Below, piece by piece: positions 16,601 through 24,400 of a stretch of 64,000 bases of DNA. The notes beneath the pieces were generated by a model. That model saw only the letters and a program-made list of their open reading frames with translations, was not told where the DNA came from and did not search any database. Source of the stretch: Allomuricauda sp. (lineage in GTDB: Bacteria > Bacteroidota > Bacteroidia > Flavobacteriales > Flavobacteriaceae); assembly GCF_013911645.1 (NCBI RefSeq), contig NZ_JACESV010000001.1, forward strand, positions 1,240,001 through 1,304,000, in the 5' to 3' direction. Position 1 is the stretch's first letter. Each line of letters starts with the position of its first letter. The position numbers and the translations under genes are program-made.

Positions 16601-18196
16601 CAAAAAGCTTTGGTTCAAACTTTCCAATTGCCCATCGGGGGTCAACTGTACCCTTCTTATATTTCCGCTGCTTGCCGTTGCGAGCAAATCTCCTTGCATG
16701 GCCCCATTGAAATTGGAGGCCCTGTATTCGGCGATTCCATTTGTGTTGGTGCTCCATACGGCAATTTCACCATCTAATGGTCCATCGGGATTGTCCTCGT
16801 CCGGACCACGCCAGTCTCCTTCCACCACGTTGGCCAATTCCACGGGAACAGGTGGCCAATCTGCAGGGAGTGCGATACTGGGGTCACTTGTGTATCCGGC
16901 ACCTGGAGAACTTGGATCATATATCTGGGTTCTAAAAACAGCTCCTAGGTTTCCATCGCCTGGAGCGGTATACAGACCAGCACCCGCAGGATTTGCTCGC
17001 ACAGGGTTGGGATGGCCACCATAATATTCCCAGAATGTATAGGTGGACAAATCCGTTGTTACCAATTGTAGGTGGTCCTTATTGTTTATGTGCTCCCCAC
17101 CGGAATAGGATTGGCTTCCGGGCTCATTTGGGTCATAATCGTTGTTGACATTGGCAGTTCCCTCATTTACTGGAAACCCGCCCCAACCTCCGTTGGCACC
17201 GTTGTCGGTCACATAAAGTGCTCCCGACTTTGTGACCACCAAATCATAGGCATTCCTGTAACCCGGTGATAGAATTTGAACGGGACCGTTGGGCACCACC
17301 TTTGCCTGGTTTAGGCCATCGTTGCCTCCCCAAGGATCATTAATGTCGACTCCATCGTAACCGGGTGAATCTGGATCGGTTATACCATTGACATTGGCTC
17401 GTGTAGGGTCATCAAGCGTTGGTAGGTCGTAAATATATTGACGTCCATTGTCCAATTGTACGGGCATACTGTTAATAGCATCAAGGTCAATGGCCAAAAC
17501 AGCTGCTGCAAGTGCATATTCTGTGGAAAACACAAAATTAACCGAGGGGCCACCCCCATTGGTATGGCCTCCTTGGGCCACCAATAAATATTCCTTACCT
17601 CCTATCGTTACCAAATCCAAACCATTTGTAGCATGGTTTTCCTCAGATCTTGGCAACCCACGCACTATATCTACCACGTCCCATGAACTCCCTGTCCAGC
17701 TGAACCTGGTAATGACCCCTGAGTTGGTGTCCAGATCTACATCACCATTACCGCCCCCAGAACCTGCGCCTATTCTAACATCGCTAGAGGAGACATAGAA
17801 AACCGGGTTCTCGGCCGAACCGCTCACTACGATTCCTATGGTCTCGCGTGTATGGCATTGGGAATAACTTCCACTACAGGGCGATCCATCATCATCATGG
17901 TTAACGATACCTTGGATATCATCCAAAACCTCCACATCAAGCACTTCATAATCGTTTGTCAAGTTCCGTTCTATGGTGAATATGTTTACCATTCCCTTAA
18001 GGGAGGTAACATACAATCGATTATCTGGACCGTACATCATTCCCGTAACCCCACCACTCAAATCCTCATTGCCATTGTACTTTAGCAATGTTTGGGAAAA
18101 ACTTACTTGAGCTGAAATCGAGGAACTATAAAAAATAAGGAAAAGGATACAAAGGAAGCCCGCGCACCTCTGCATTGTGGAGTAGTGTTCTTTCAT
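10631..18196 (-). CDS. Giant secreted multidomain protein with Kelch, malectin-like and PKD domains and T9SS sorting domain
   Basis: About 2,521 residues from the ATG at 18196 (MKEHYSTMQRC); a signal peptide follows, with likely cleavage at SISAQ near residue 30. Domains by residue: a glucose/sorbosone-dehydrogenase-like beta-propeller (30-565; GYRNAYDLVVTKSGALYVTDNG); calcium-binding thrombospondin-3-like repeats (580-650; DNDFDGYTNQDE); a jelly-roll-like region (655-905); a cadherin-like domain; a malectin-like domain (1000-1175; YRVNAGGQEIASIDG); an Ig-like domain; Kelch repeats (1266-1582; FYLMGGRENAQT, KFYVVGGNTD); a beta domain; three copies of a module starting GVVGLTLVDAS alternating with four PKD domains (1694-2403); and a type A sorting domain (2440-2521; LFPNPGTTEITL) for the type IX secretion system. 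Carbohydrate binding and surface or matrix display are inferred. Paralogue of the gene at 21458. Confidence 0.88.
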   Translation of the reverse strand: MKEHYSTMQRCAGFLCILFLIFYSSSISAQVSFSQTLLKYNGNEDLSGGVTGMMYGPDNRLYVTSLKGMVNIFTIERNLTNDYEVLDVEVLDDIQGIVNHDDDGSPCSGSYSQCHTRETIGIVVSGSAENPVFYVSSSDVRIGAGSGGGNGDVDLDTNSGVITRFSWTGSSWDVVDIVRGLPRSEENHATNGLDLVTIGGKEYLLVAQGGHTNGGGPSVNFVFSTEYALAAAVLAIDLDAINSMPVQLDNGRQYIYDLPTLDDPTRANVNGITDPDSPGYDGVDINDPWGGNDGLNQAKVVPNGPVQILSPGYRNAYDLVVTKSGALYVTDNGANGGWGGFPVNEGTANVNNDYDPNEPGSQSYSGGEHINNKDHLQLVTTDLSTYTFWEYYGGHPNPVRANPAGAGLYTAPGDGNLGAVFRTQIYDPSSPGAGYTSDPSIALPADWPPVPVELANVVEGDWRGPDEDNPDGPLDGEIAVWSTNTNGIAEYRASNFNGAMQGDLLATASSGNIRRVQLTPDGQLESLNQSFLSGTKGYVLAIATTDDDEIFPGTIWTGDLSGNIQVFEPLDFVECILPGNPGYDPLADNDFDGYTNQDEIDNGTDICNGGSQPSDFDSLQGGTLVSDLNDPDDDFDGIPDVDDPFQLGDPTTNGSDAFTLPVANDFFNYQQGLGGYLGLGLTGFMNNGTGNGNWLNFTDRRDDPNDPNPNDVMGGAPGIVTMHMTSGTALGISNTQEKGLQYGAQVDVSTGVFRVTGGMVGLTGESRLYGNTEAVNGELGFFIGDGTQSNYIKFVVNTNGLLVQQEINDEADSPITASIPEPDRPETGILFHFVVNPSTGEVTFEYQIDGAAPVEIGRLTAGGSILEAIQSQGTDLALGLIGTSNTEGVELEGSWDFLNITGSSPTVVQGIADMEHIVGSSDETIDLDTVFDDNLGVENLSYSVENNTDPNIGASITGNMLTITLPTTPAESTITIRATDSESLFVDMFFTVKVIEESIVIYRVNAGGQEIASIDGDMAWAADQSSNNSPFLAEPGTNTTYAGTITNLDPSIDADTTPLAIFDTERFDEASGAPNMTYSFPVPKNGNYEIRLYMGNGYSGTSQPGERIFDALIEGIDLPLITDIDLSEKFGHASGGVISHIVKVSDGLIDIEFLHGAIQNPLVNGIEILDVSDNSTPIYVFDIPNQISSPGEQLNGSLIVDANGGDGNLTYAAEGLPPGLFIEPTNGQIGGTIEANAVEGSPYAVTITVDDSDGTTEDVTIVSFQWTIDGEYFWTDKNENLNYTARHENSFVQAGDKFYLMGGRENAQTIDIYDYGTDTWTSLSDSAPFEFNHFQATEYKGLIWIIGSFKTNAFPNEIPAEFIWMFDPASQEWIQGPEIPTNRRRGSSGLVVYQDKFYVVGGNTDGHDGGYVPWFDVYDPSTGTWTALTDAPRARDHFSAVVIGDKLYAAGGRLSGGTGGVWAPTIAEVDVYDFATGSWGTLPSGQNIPTPRGGAATVNFNDKLIVIGGEVEDEVVYGVLTDDALKITEEYDPITGAWKRLPDMNYERHGTQAIVSGPGIHILAGAPSRGGGNQKNMEFLGVDAPVGTETQASTLQFTESVAFEDDQTLDIDLSVMGGNVGVFIRSMGISGTNASDFSIDSGALVNALLNPGQTHTITVSLNGAGAGKTATLTIDYGNSNTASIALMGTDVDSEGVVGLTLVDASMDTDLFNLVDGQQIDLGPSGGQSLNIRANTLGGPGSVLLELTGPVSATQREGVAPYALFGDLSGDYNERDLPLGNYTLTATAYNGSGSSSGVMGQPLSVNFSLVTGADGMPVAMATADVETGEAPLTVNFTGSDSTDDVGIISYEWDFGDGSAPSNEADPVHTYTAAGSYDAMLTVTDGDGQTDTDTITIIANTVQSDPPISFAEADQVSGDAPLEIQFTGSNSTDDVGIISYEWDFGDGSAPSNEADPVHTYTAAGSYDAVLTVTDGDGQTDTDFVAINVSGPLTEGVVGLTLVDASTDTDLFNLVDGQQIDLGPSGGQSLNIRANTLGGPGSVLLELTGPVSATQREGVAPYALFGDLSGDYNERDLPLGNYTLTATAYNGSGSSSGVMGQPLSVNFSLVTGADGMPVAMATADVETGEAPLTVNFTGSDSTDDVGIISYEWDFGDGSAPSNEADPVHTYTAAGSYDAMLTVTDGDGQTDTDTITIIANTVQSDPPISFAEADQVSGDAPLEIQFTGSNSTDDVGIISYEWDFGDGSAPSNEADPVHTYTAAGSYDAVLTVTDGDGQTDTDFVAINVSGPLTEGVVGLTLVDASTDTDLFNLVDGQQIDLGPSGGQSLNIRANTLGGPGSVLLELTGPVSSTQREGVAPYALFGDLSGDYNERDLPLGNYTLTATAYNGSSSSSGVMGQPLSVNFSIVSGLTGKQSSSDMDNALVESESQFKVENKVMPFEIILFPNPGTTEITLSTNSVNPDLKGIRIFDATGQLVRSFNPSDFRDGRNDYKLPVNSLQSGVYHLGILTYDGETYFKQLIIRK
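10990..13117. repeat. 894-bp in-frame tandem repeat, about 2.4 near-identical copies
   Basis: Matching strings recur exactly 894 bp apart (for example AAAGTTCACGCTCA-type sites at 10991, 11885 and 12779). Each unit encodes 298 residues: one GVVGLTLVDAS module and two PKD domains. Copies differ at only a few bases, mainly in the outermost ones. The block is visibly richer in G and C than the rest of the gene and than its neighbours. The pattern indicates recent duplication, and slippage or recombination here could change the length of the protein. Confidence 0.9.
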
Positions 18197-18238
18197 TTTA
18201 TTTGTTGGTTTGGTAAACGTAAAAGGAGGAGGAACAAT

Positions 18239-18285
18239 CCCCAAACGTGCTGATTTTCATTTTCATCTTGTGTTATTGTTTGGGG
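18239..18285. other. Inverted repeat upstream of the giant gene
   Basis: CCCCAAAC (18239-18246) and GTTTGGGG (18278-18285) are perfect complements around a 31-nt AT-rich loop, starting 43 bp before the giant gene's ATG (minus strand). It could be a leader hairpin or an operator. The rest of the 18197-18646 gap shows no open frame, no clear promoter box and no repeat that I can support. Confidence 0.35.
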
Positions 18286-18646
18286 AACTATACGAAGATA
18301 AATCACAAGCTTGAACCCTCATAAAGCGGAAATGGCAATTAGACCAACTACCATTAAGATCGACGAACGCCATTTTGATTCATACACCTGACAATCAATG
18401 GCTTATATTTTGTAATATTATTCTTGTTAACCTGAATCCTTGTAAAATAAGGTATAGTCCCTTACATGAAATACTCATTGATTTTTGATAGGTAGAAAGG
18501 AATGCACATCACAGCAAGATACTTCTTGAATGAGACGACATGATAAATAGAAAATTAAGATTGGATTAGCCCCTAACCTATATCAATAGACATTAATTAA
18601 ATGTCACCAACTACGGGCTTTATTGGGCCAAGGTTGAATGTACTTC

Positions 18647-19549
18647 TTAAACGGATTGTTGATTCAGGAAGTTTGAATTGTTGCCAATGGGAATGGTCAG
18701 GTTTTCATTGACACTTACTTTTTGGTCGTGAAGGACTTTATTTTCACCACTTCTAAGTTTCCTATTGACAAGGACCCCGTTTTTGTTTAGGTCGATCAAT
18801 GTTAACTCATACTGAGACGAATCCAGGTCCTTTGTAATCAGATTGACCAGATAAACGGATTCGCTCTTGTTTAGGATCTTGTCGATAAACTCCATATAAT
18901 CATCATTGTTGTTCCCGAGCAAATCCTCATGTATGTACCAGGAATCAATTTTGGAAATATATTTATCGCTAAACCGTTTTACAAAATGTTCACTGTTCAA
19001 TACCAAAAATTGGTCGTTCCCCCCATTTCTTTCTTCAAGCAGGGAAATCATGGACTTTAGTTTCTTTACTCCCAAGGCATTGTTGTAGACCAGTATAGAG
19101 GAATTTTGTACTTGTTTTGAAATTTTTAGGGTAAAGAATTTATAAAGGTACCTGGAAATCGCAAGGGCACTAAAGCTCAATATACTGTGAACAATAATAA
19201 TAGATAGCGGCACCATTAAATCCTTTTCCATAAACAGTTTTCCATTTACGACCACTAGGACTATTGTTAAAATATTGGCCAGACAAATGGCATTGAAAAT
19301 GCTATATACTTCACGTACGGTATTATATTTTACATATCCTTTGTAAATGCCTATAAAAAGGAAAATAAAGGATGTAAGCGCTACAATAATTGGCAATTGG
19401 ATCAACATTCCGTGGTTCCAAATATCCGGAAGGATAAGGGAGCACAGAAAGTACGACAGCACAAAAGATATACTGGTCAACAATATATCAATTAGAAAAA
19501 CTAATCGTACGGGGAACATTTTATTGATGCGAAGATTGTTCTTGGTCAT
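18647..19549 (-). CDS. FlaA1/CapD-like membrane protein lacking the epimerase/dehydratase domain
   Basis: About 300 residues from the ATG at 19549 (MTKNNLRINK), chosen because upstream codons add an unlikely leader. The first part has four or five transmembrane helices (FPVRLVFLIDILLTSISFV; LPIIVALTSFIFLFIGIYKG; NAICLANILTIVLVVVNGK; IIIVHSILSFSALAISRYLY), arranged as in the membrane domain of FlaA1/WbpM/CapD-type UDP-sugar dehydratases. The cytosolic part should hold a Gly-rich NAD-binding site and a SDR catalytic domain of about 280 residues. Instead there is a 150-residue tail with a CoA-binding-like start (SSILVYNNALGVKKLKSMI), no GxxGxxG and no YxxxK. It is divergent from the sugar transferase at 19750. 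It may be a regulatory relic or a truncated gene that kept its frame. Confidence 0.65.
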   Translation of the reverse strand: MTKNNLRINKMFPVRLVFLIDILLTSISFVLSYFLCSLILPDIWNHGMLIQLPIIVALTSFIFLFIGIYKGYVKYNTVREVYSIFNAICLANILTIVLVVVNGKLFMEKDLMVPLSIIIVHSILSFSALAISRYLYKFFTLKISKQVQNSSILVYNNALGVKKLKSMISLLEERNGGNDQFLVLNSEHFVKRFSDKYISKIDSWYIHEDLLGNNNDDYMEFIDKILNKSESVYLVNLITKDLDSSQYELTLIDLNKNGVLVNRKLRSGENKVLHDQKVSVNENLTIPIGNNSNFLNQQSV

Positions 19550-19712
19550 AACAAAATGAATGATGGTTTTAACCAAATTTAAGACTAAAAAATCCTGAAG
19601 GGGAACTCTCGGATTTCTTTTCGTCAAACTTCAAAAAAATCGGGTGTTCGTATATGAATCTCGAAAAATGAACGTTTGTTAAATAGGATTTTTATCCCGT
19701 GGTGCTTAGGCG

Positions 19713-19720
19713 TACATTTG
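19713..19720 (+). promoter_or_regulatory. Candidate -7 box of the sugar transferase gene
   Basis: TACATTTG fits the Bacteroidota -7 consensus TAnnTTTG and lies 29 bp before the ATG at 19750. No TTG is found at the expected -33 distance (the nearest is 34 bp away), so support is partial. Confidence 0.35.
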
Positions 19721-19749
19721 AATTGAGCTCTAATAGCATATAGAAAATT

Positions 19750-21120
19750 ATGAGTACAAAACCTCTACTGAATACCTTAGAAAGAAAATCCATTCTGTTT
19801 TTAGGTGATTTGACATTGATCGGGATCTCTCTAAGAAACTTTGTTTTAAGGGCCGTTGATTACCAGAATGAAGACCCCCTTTTCTATCAAATAACGATTG
19901 TTGCCATTGGGGTGGCCATTTACTTTGTTTTGGCGTATATTTTTGAAACTTACAATCTGGAGAAGGTTCCCAAATCCATCACCTATTCCATTATAAGGAT
20001 ATTCACCATTACATTTTTGTTCACTATTTCCATAGTGGGGGTTACCACATTTTTCTTTGCTTTTGCCTATTGGCAATTGTATTTACTGGTTTTCATCATT
20101 TTCTGCCCTATCCAGTTATCGTTATGGCGCTTGCTCTTCAATTATATTTTCAAATTTGTCCCTACGACCAAACGGGTTCTCTACATATACGACGAAACGA
20201 CCAAGGATAGTTTGGAGAAAAACCTTGACTATATCAACGGAGATGACAACGAGACCTACTATAAAGTTGTTTCCACTTATTTAAATTCCGAGGATAGCGA
20301 TCCCATCAGTGAGAACAAGCTTATTGAAAAAAGTATAGATTCGTGCATTATCAATACAAGGAGTTACAACCATTTTTCCAAACAAATGGAAAATATGCTG
20401 GTAAATTCATTGTTGTCGGGAAAAGAGGTACTCACCTATACTTCGTTTTATGAAAGTACCTATGAGGCACTTCCCATAGATTCCCACAATGACAGCCTTT
20501 ACGAGATTTTGCAATTGAGCAATAATAAAATCCATTACTTACAGGGCATTGCCAACTTTGCATTCAATTTTTTCCTAACCTTGATCTCGGGAATCGCTTT
20601 TTTGCTTTCCATACCATTTGTATTTCTATTGAATATTTTTTTCAATCCTGGACCTCTCTTTTACACCCAATTGAGGGTGGGCAAACATGGAAAGGAATAC
20701 AAAGTTTTTAAGTTTAGGTCCATGGTTGTGGATGCCGAGAAAAAAGGTGCAAAAATGGCCACCAAAAACGATGCAAGGGTTACCAAATTTGGAAAGGTTT
20801 TGCGAAAATTTAGGGTGGACGAACTGCCACAGGTCTGGTCCATTATCCGTGGGGACATGTCCTTTATAGGGCCCAGACCGGAAAGAAAGGTTTTTGTGGA
20901 CAAATTAAACGAGGTCACTCCTTTTTACAATGTTAGGCACCTTGTAAAGCCGGGCATCTCCGGTTGGGCACAGGTCAAATATAAATATGGTGAAAATCTG
21001 GAGGACTCCATTAGAAAGCTGGAATACGACCTTTATTACATCAAGAATAAATCCGTGGTTCTTGATTTACGAATTATTTTTAAGACGCTTTCGACCATTT
21101 TGTTTTCGAGGGGTGTTTAA
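19750..21120 (+). CDS. Polyprenyl-phosphate sugar-1-phosphate transferase (WcaJ-like)
   Basis: A 456-residue inner-membrane enzyme that transfers a sugar-1-phosphate from a nucleotide sugar onto undecaprenyl phosphate, the first membrane step of a capsule or exopolysaccharide repeat unit. About four N-terminal helices (residues 10-135), a degenerate CoA-binding-like domain, then a further hydrophobic segment near 275-300 lead into the catalytic C-terminus. There the family signatures are complete: KVFKFRSMVVDAE, RKFRVDELPQVWSIIRGDMS, the FIGPRPER motif and PGISGWAQVKYKYG. It is the only initiating transferase in the window, so it probably serves the polysaccharide genes from 31.6 to 54 kb. 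The sugar is not predictable by eye. Confidence 0.92.
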   Translation: MSTKPLLNTLERKSILFLGDLTLIGISLRNFVLRAVDYQNEDPLFYQITIVAIGVAIYFVLAYIFETYNLEKVPKSITYSIIRIFTITFLFTISIVGVTTFFFAFAYWQLYLLVFIIFCPIQLSLWRLLFNYIFKFVPTTKRVLYIYDETTKDSLEKNLDYINGDDNETYYKVVSTYLNSEDSDPISENKLIEKSIDSCIINTRSYNHFSKQMENMLVNSLLSGKEVLTYTSFYESTYEALPIDSHNDSLYEILQLSNNKIHYLQGIANFAFNFFLTLISGIAFLLSIPFVFLLNIFFNPGPLFYTQLRVGKHGKEYKVFKFRSMVVDAEKKGAKMATKNDARVTKFGKVLRKFRVDELPQVWSIIRGDMSFIGPRPERKVFVDKLNEVTPFYNVRHLVKPGISGWAQVKYKYGENLEDSIRKLEYDLYYIKNKSVVLDLRIIFKTLSTILFSRGV

Positions 21121-21404
21121 AGCAGCATGATCAATTTTTTGAAGTGATTTAAACCAAAATACATCATCCTTAGGATAAGGATAATCTTGGGTGTGGATTA
21201 AGATAAATTGCCATTGCAAGTGCCTTAGATGATTACAAATACGGGCAGTTCGACAAATTTCCAGCCTTTAATCGGCCATTTGGTTCACTAACTAAAAACA
21301 TCTTCCTGTTCAATGGGGAATCAAGACTTTCTCCAGAGGGTTCAATATATGGTTCCCTTACCCCAATTGGAATGTAATGATGGTTAGCAAATTGTTTGTT
21401 CAAT
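21121..21404. other. Non-coding spacer with no supported gene
   Basis: The spacer before the convergent terminator contains stop codons in all frames and no recognisable RNA gene. A small inverted repeat, TCCTTA/TAAGGA, sits near 21166-21180. I see nothing else to annotate. Confidence 0.5.
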
Positions 21405-21435
21405 AAAAAAGACCTCGAAATCGAGGCCTTTTTTT
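21405..21435. terminator. Bidirectional rho-independent terminator
   Basis: AAAAAAGACCTCGA and TCGAGGCCTTTTTTT form a strong hairpin with A-run and T-run on its two sides, so it works in both directions. It separates the sugar transferase (plus) from the giant gene (minus), which converge here. Confidence 0.9.
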
Positions 21436-21457
21436 AATCAATTTAGTTCGTATTACT

Positions 21458-24400
21458 TTAATTAGAAACCAAGAACTTAATTCCTATCGGATCGCCATCA
21501 CTCAATTCGAGGGTGGCATAATAAAGTCCACTTCGCAACATAAAGATTGGTATTCGATATGCATCCAAATCAGCATCATACGTTTGTGCTGGATCAAATG
21601 TTTCCACAAGCCTACCCATGGAATCGTGCAAATGAATACTGGTCACCACTACGTCGTCGTGTGGAAGCTGGCTTAATTGAATACTTGCATAATCTTCATT
21701 GATCGGAACTGGATTCGGAGCTACGCTAGCGGTGGTCTCAGAATCTTCAACAACTTCGATATCAACGGTAGCTGTATCCGTCAACCCTTCACCATCAGTT
21801 ACTGTTAGTTGGGCAGTATAGTTGCCAACCTCGTTGTAAGTATGGGTTGGGTCAGCATCCGTAGAACTGGTACCGTCACCAAAGTCCCAAGCATAACTAA
21901 CTATCTCAACATCATCAGTTGAATTGCTTCCCATAAAACTCACTTCCAGCGGTGCTTGACCCTGTGTTAAGTTGGCTGAAGCAACTGCCTCTGGAGCTTG
22001 GTTTTCAGTTGCTTCTGTAACCACGATCTGAATGGTTGCAGAGTCCGACAATCCAGCTTCATCGGTAACGGTCAAGGTGGCATCGTAGGTCCCTGCATTT
22101 TCGAATGTCAGTGTTGGATTCATTTGATTTGACGTTCTACCGTCACTGAATTCCCAGAAATAGGTATCGATGCCAGCATCGTCTGTTGATGCCTCACCAT
22201 TAAAAATAACCGCCAATGGTGCTTGTCCCTGTGTTGGGTTGGCTGAAGCAACTGCCTCCGGGGCTTGGTTTCCACCTTCTTCTGTAACAACTATGTTTAC
22301 TGTTGCCGTATCTGTCAATCCTTCACCATCGGTCACCGTCAATGTTGCCGTATATGTGCCCAACGTATTGTATGTATATATCGGATTGGTATCTGTTGAT
22401 GTACCTCCATCGCCAAAGTCCCAAGCGTAGCTTACAACTCCAATATCGTCTAGAGAGTTGCCTCCCATAAAGTTCACTTCTAACGGTGCGTTTCCGCTTT
22501 CTGGCGTAGCGAAAATCACTGCCTCTGGAGCTTGGTTTTCCGCTGCTTCTGTAACCACAATCTGTATGGTTGCAGAATCCGACAATCCAGCTTCATCGGT
22601 AACGGTCAAGGTGGCATCGTAGGTCCCTGCATTTTCGAATGTCAGTGTTGGATTCATTTGATTTGACGTTCTACCGTCACTGAATTCCCAGAAATAGGTA
22701 TCGATGCCAGCATCGTCTGTTGATGCCTCACCATTAAAAATAACCGCCAATGGTGCTTGTCCCTGTGTTGGGTTGGCTGAAGCAACTGCCTCCGGGGCTT
22801 GGTTTCCACCTTCTTCTGTAACAACTATGTTTACAGTTGCCGTATCTGTCAATCCTTCACCATCGGTCACCGTCAATGTTGCCGTATATGTGCCCAACGT
22901 ATTGTATGTATATATCGGATTGGTATCTGTTGATGTACCTCCATCGCCAAAGTCCCAAGCGTAGCTTTCAACTCCAACATCGTCTAGAGAGTTGCCTCCC
23001 ATAAAGTTCACTTCTAACGGTGCGTTTCCGCTTTCTGGCGTAGCGAAAATCACTGCCTCTGGAGCTTGGTTTTCCGCTGCTTCTGTAACCACAATCTGTA
23101 TGGTTGCAGAATCCGACAATCCAGCTTCATCGGTTACGGTCAAGGTGGCATCGTAGGTCCCTGCATTTTCAAATGTCAGTGTTGGATTCATTTGATCTGA
23201 CGTTCTGCCGTCGCTGAATTCCCAGAAATAGGTATCGATGCCAACATCATCCCTTGATCCTCCTGCGTTAAATGTAACAGGGAGTGGCGCTTCACCCTCG
23301 GTTGGATTTGCACTTGCTACCGCCTCTGGGGCTTCATTGCCCCCAACTTGGGTTACTTGTATAAGTACAGATGCTGTAGCCGTTGCTCCTTCATTATCTG
23401 TTACCGTAAGTTCAGCAGTATAGTTGCCCGGGTCTGTATATGTATGTACCGGGTCCGCCTCAGTTGAGTTTGAGCCATCTCCAAAGTCCCATGCATAGGT
23501 ATCAACTGCAATATTATCGGTAGACTCACTTCCAGTAAAGGATACTTCCAATGGTGCTTCACCTGCGTCTGGGGACCCTGTCGCTACGGCTACAGGGTCT
23601 TGGTTTGTCACTGTTATGGTCACCGTATCGGTTCCTGCCAATCCCCCTCCATCGGTTACGGTCAATACCACATCATAAACCCCTGTTGTGTTAAAGGTAT
23701 ATGTTGGATTTTGTTCTGTTGATGTGCCTCCATCTCCAAAGTCCCAAGCGTAGGTAATTATACCCACATCATCTGAAGAATCGCTTCCTGTAAAATCAAC
23801 CTGCAAGGGCGCCGTTCCAGATTCTTGAGAGGCCAAAGCTTCTGCTATAGGAGCATCATTGGGCTGGTTCACCGTAATGGTAACTTCGGCCGTATCGGTC
23901 AGTCCTTCAATATCTGTAACGGTCAGTACCGCGGTATAAATTCCTGCAGTGGTATATAAATGCGTTGGGTCTGGTTCAGTAGAAGAGTTACTGTCTCCAA
24001 AATCCCATGAATAACTTTCAATTACACCTAAATCATCGGTTGATGTACTTCCAGAGAAAACTACTTCCAAAGGGGCCTCACCTTCAGTAATATCTGCTAA
24101 TGCTTCTGCTTTTGGTGGCACCCCTGTACCTGTTACATCAATGGTGATACTTTTGGTATCAGTATTTCCATCAATGTCCCCAACTGTCAAGTCCACTGTA
24201 TAAATTCCTATTTCGGTAAATTCATAGGTAGGGTCAGGTTGTGTTGATATGGAACCAGGACCATCCTTAAAGTCCCAAGAATAGCTGGTCACACCTACAT
24301 CATCCAAGGAATTACTTCCTGTAAAGTTCACCGTTAATGGTACAGTACCGCTTGTAATATCTGCTTGTGGTACTGCTATAAGATCTCCAGACTCACCAAT

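Noticed and set aside
22170-22964. Two identical 86-codon plus-strand frames 534 bp apart
   Set aside because: Antisense shadows of the PKD repeat in the second giant gene.
21983-23250. CRISPR-like regular repetition
   Set aside because: The repeats are long, in frame and coding; there are no short repeats with unique spacers and no cas genes in the window.
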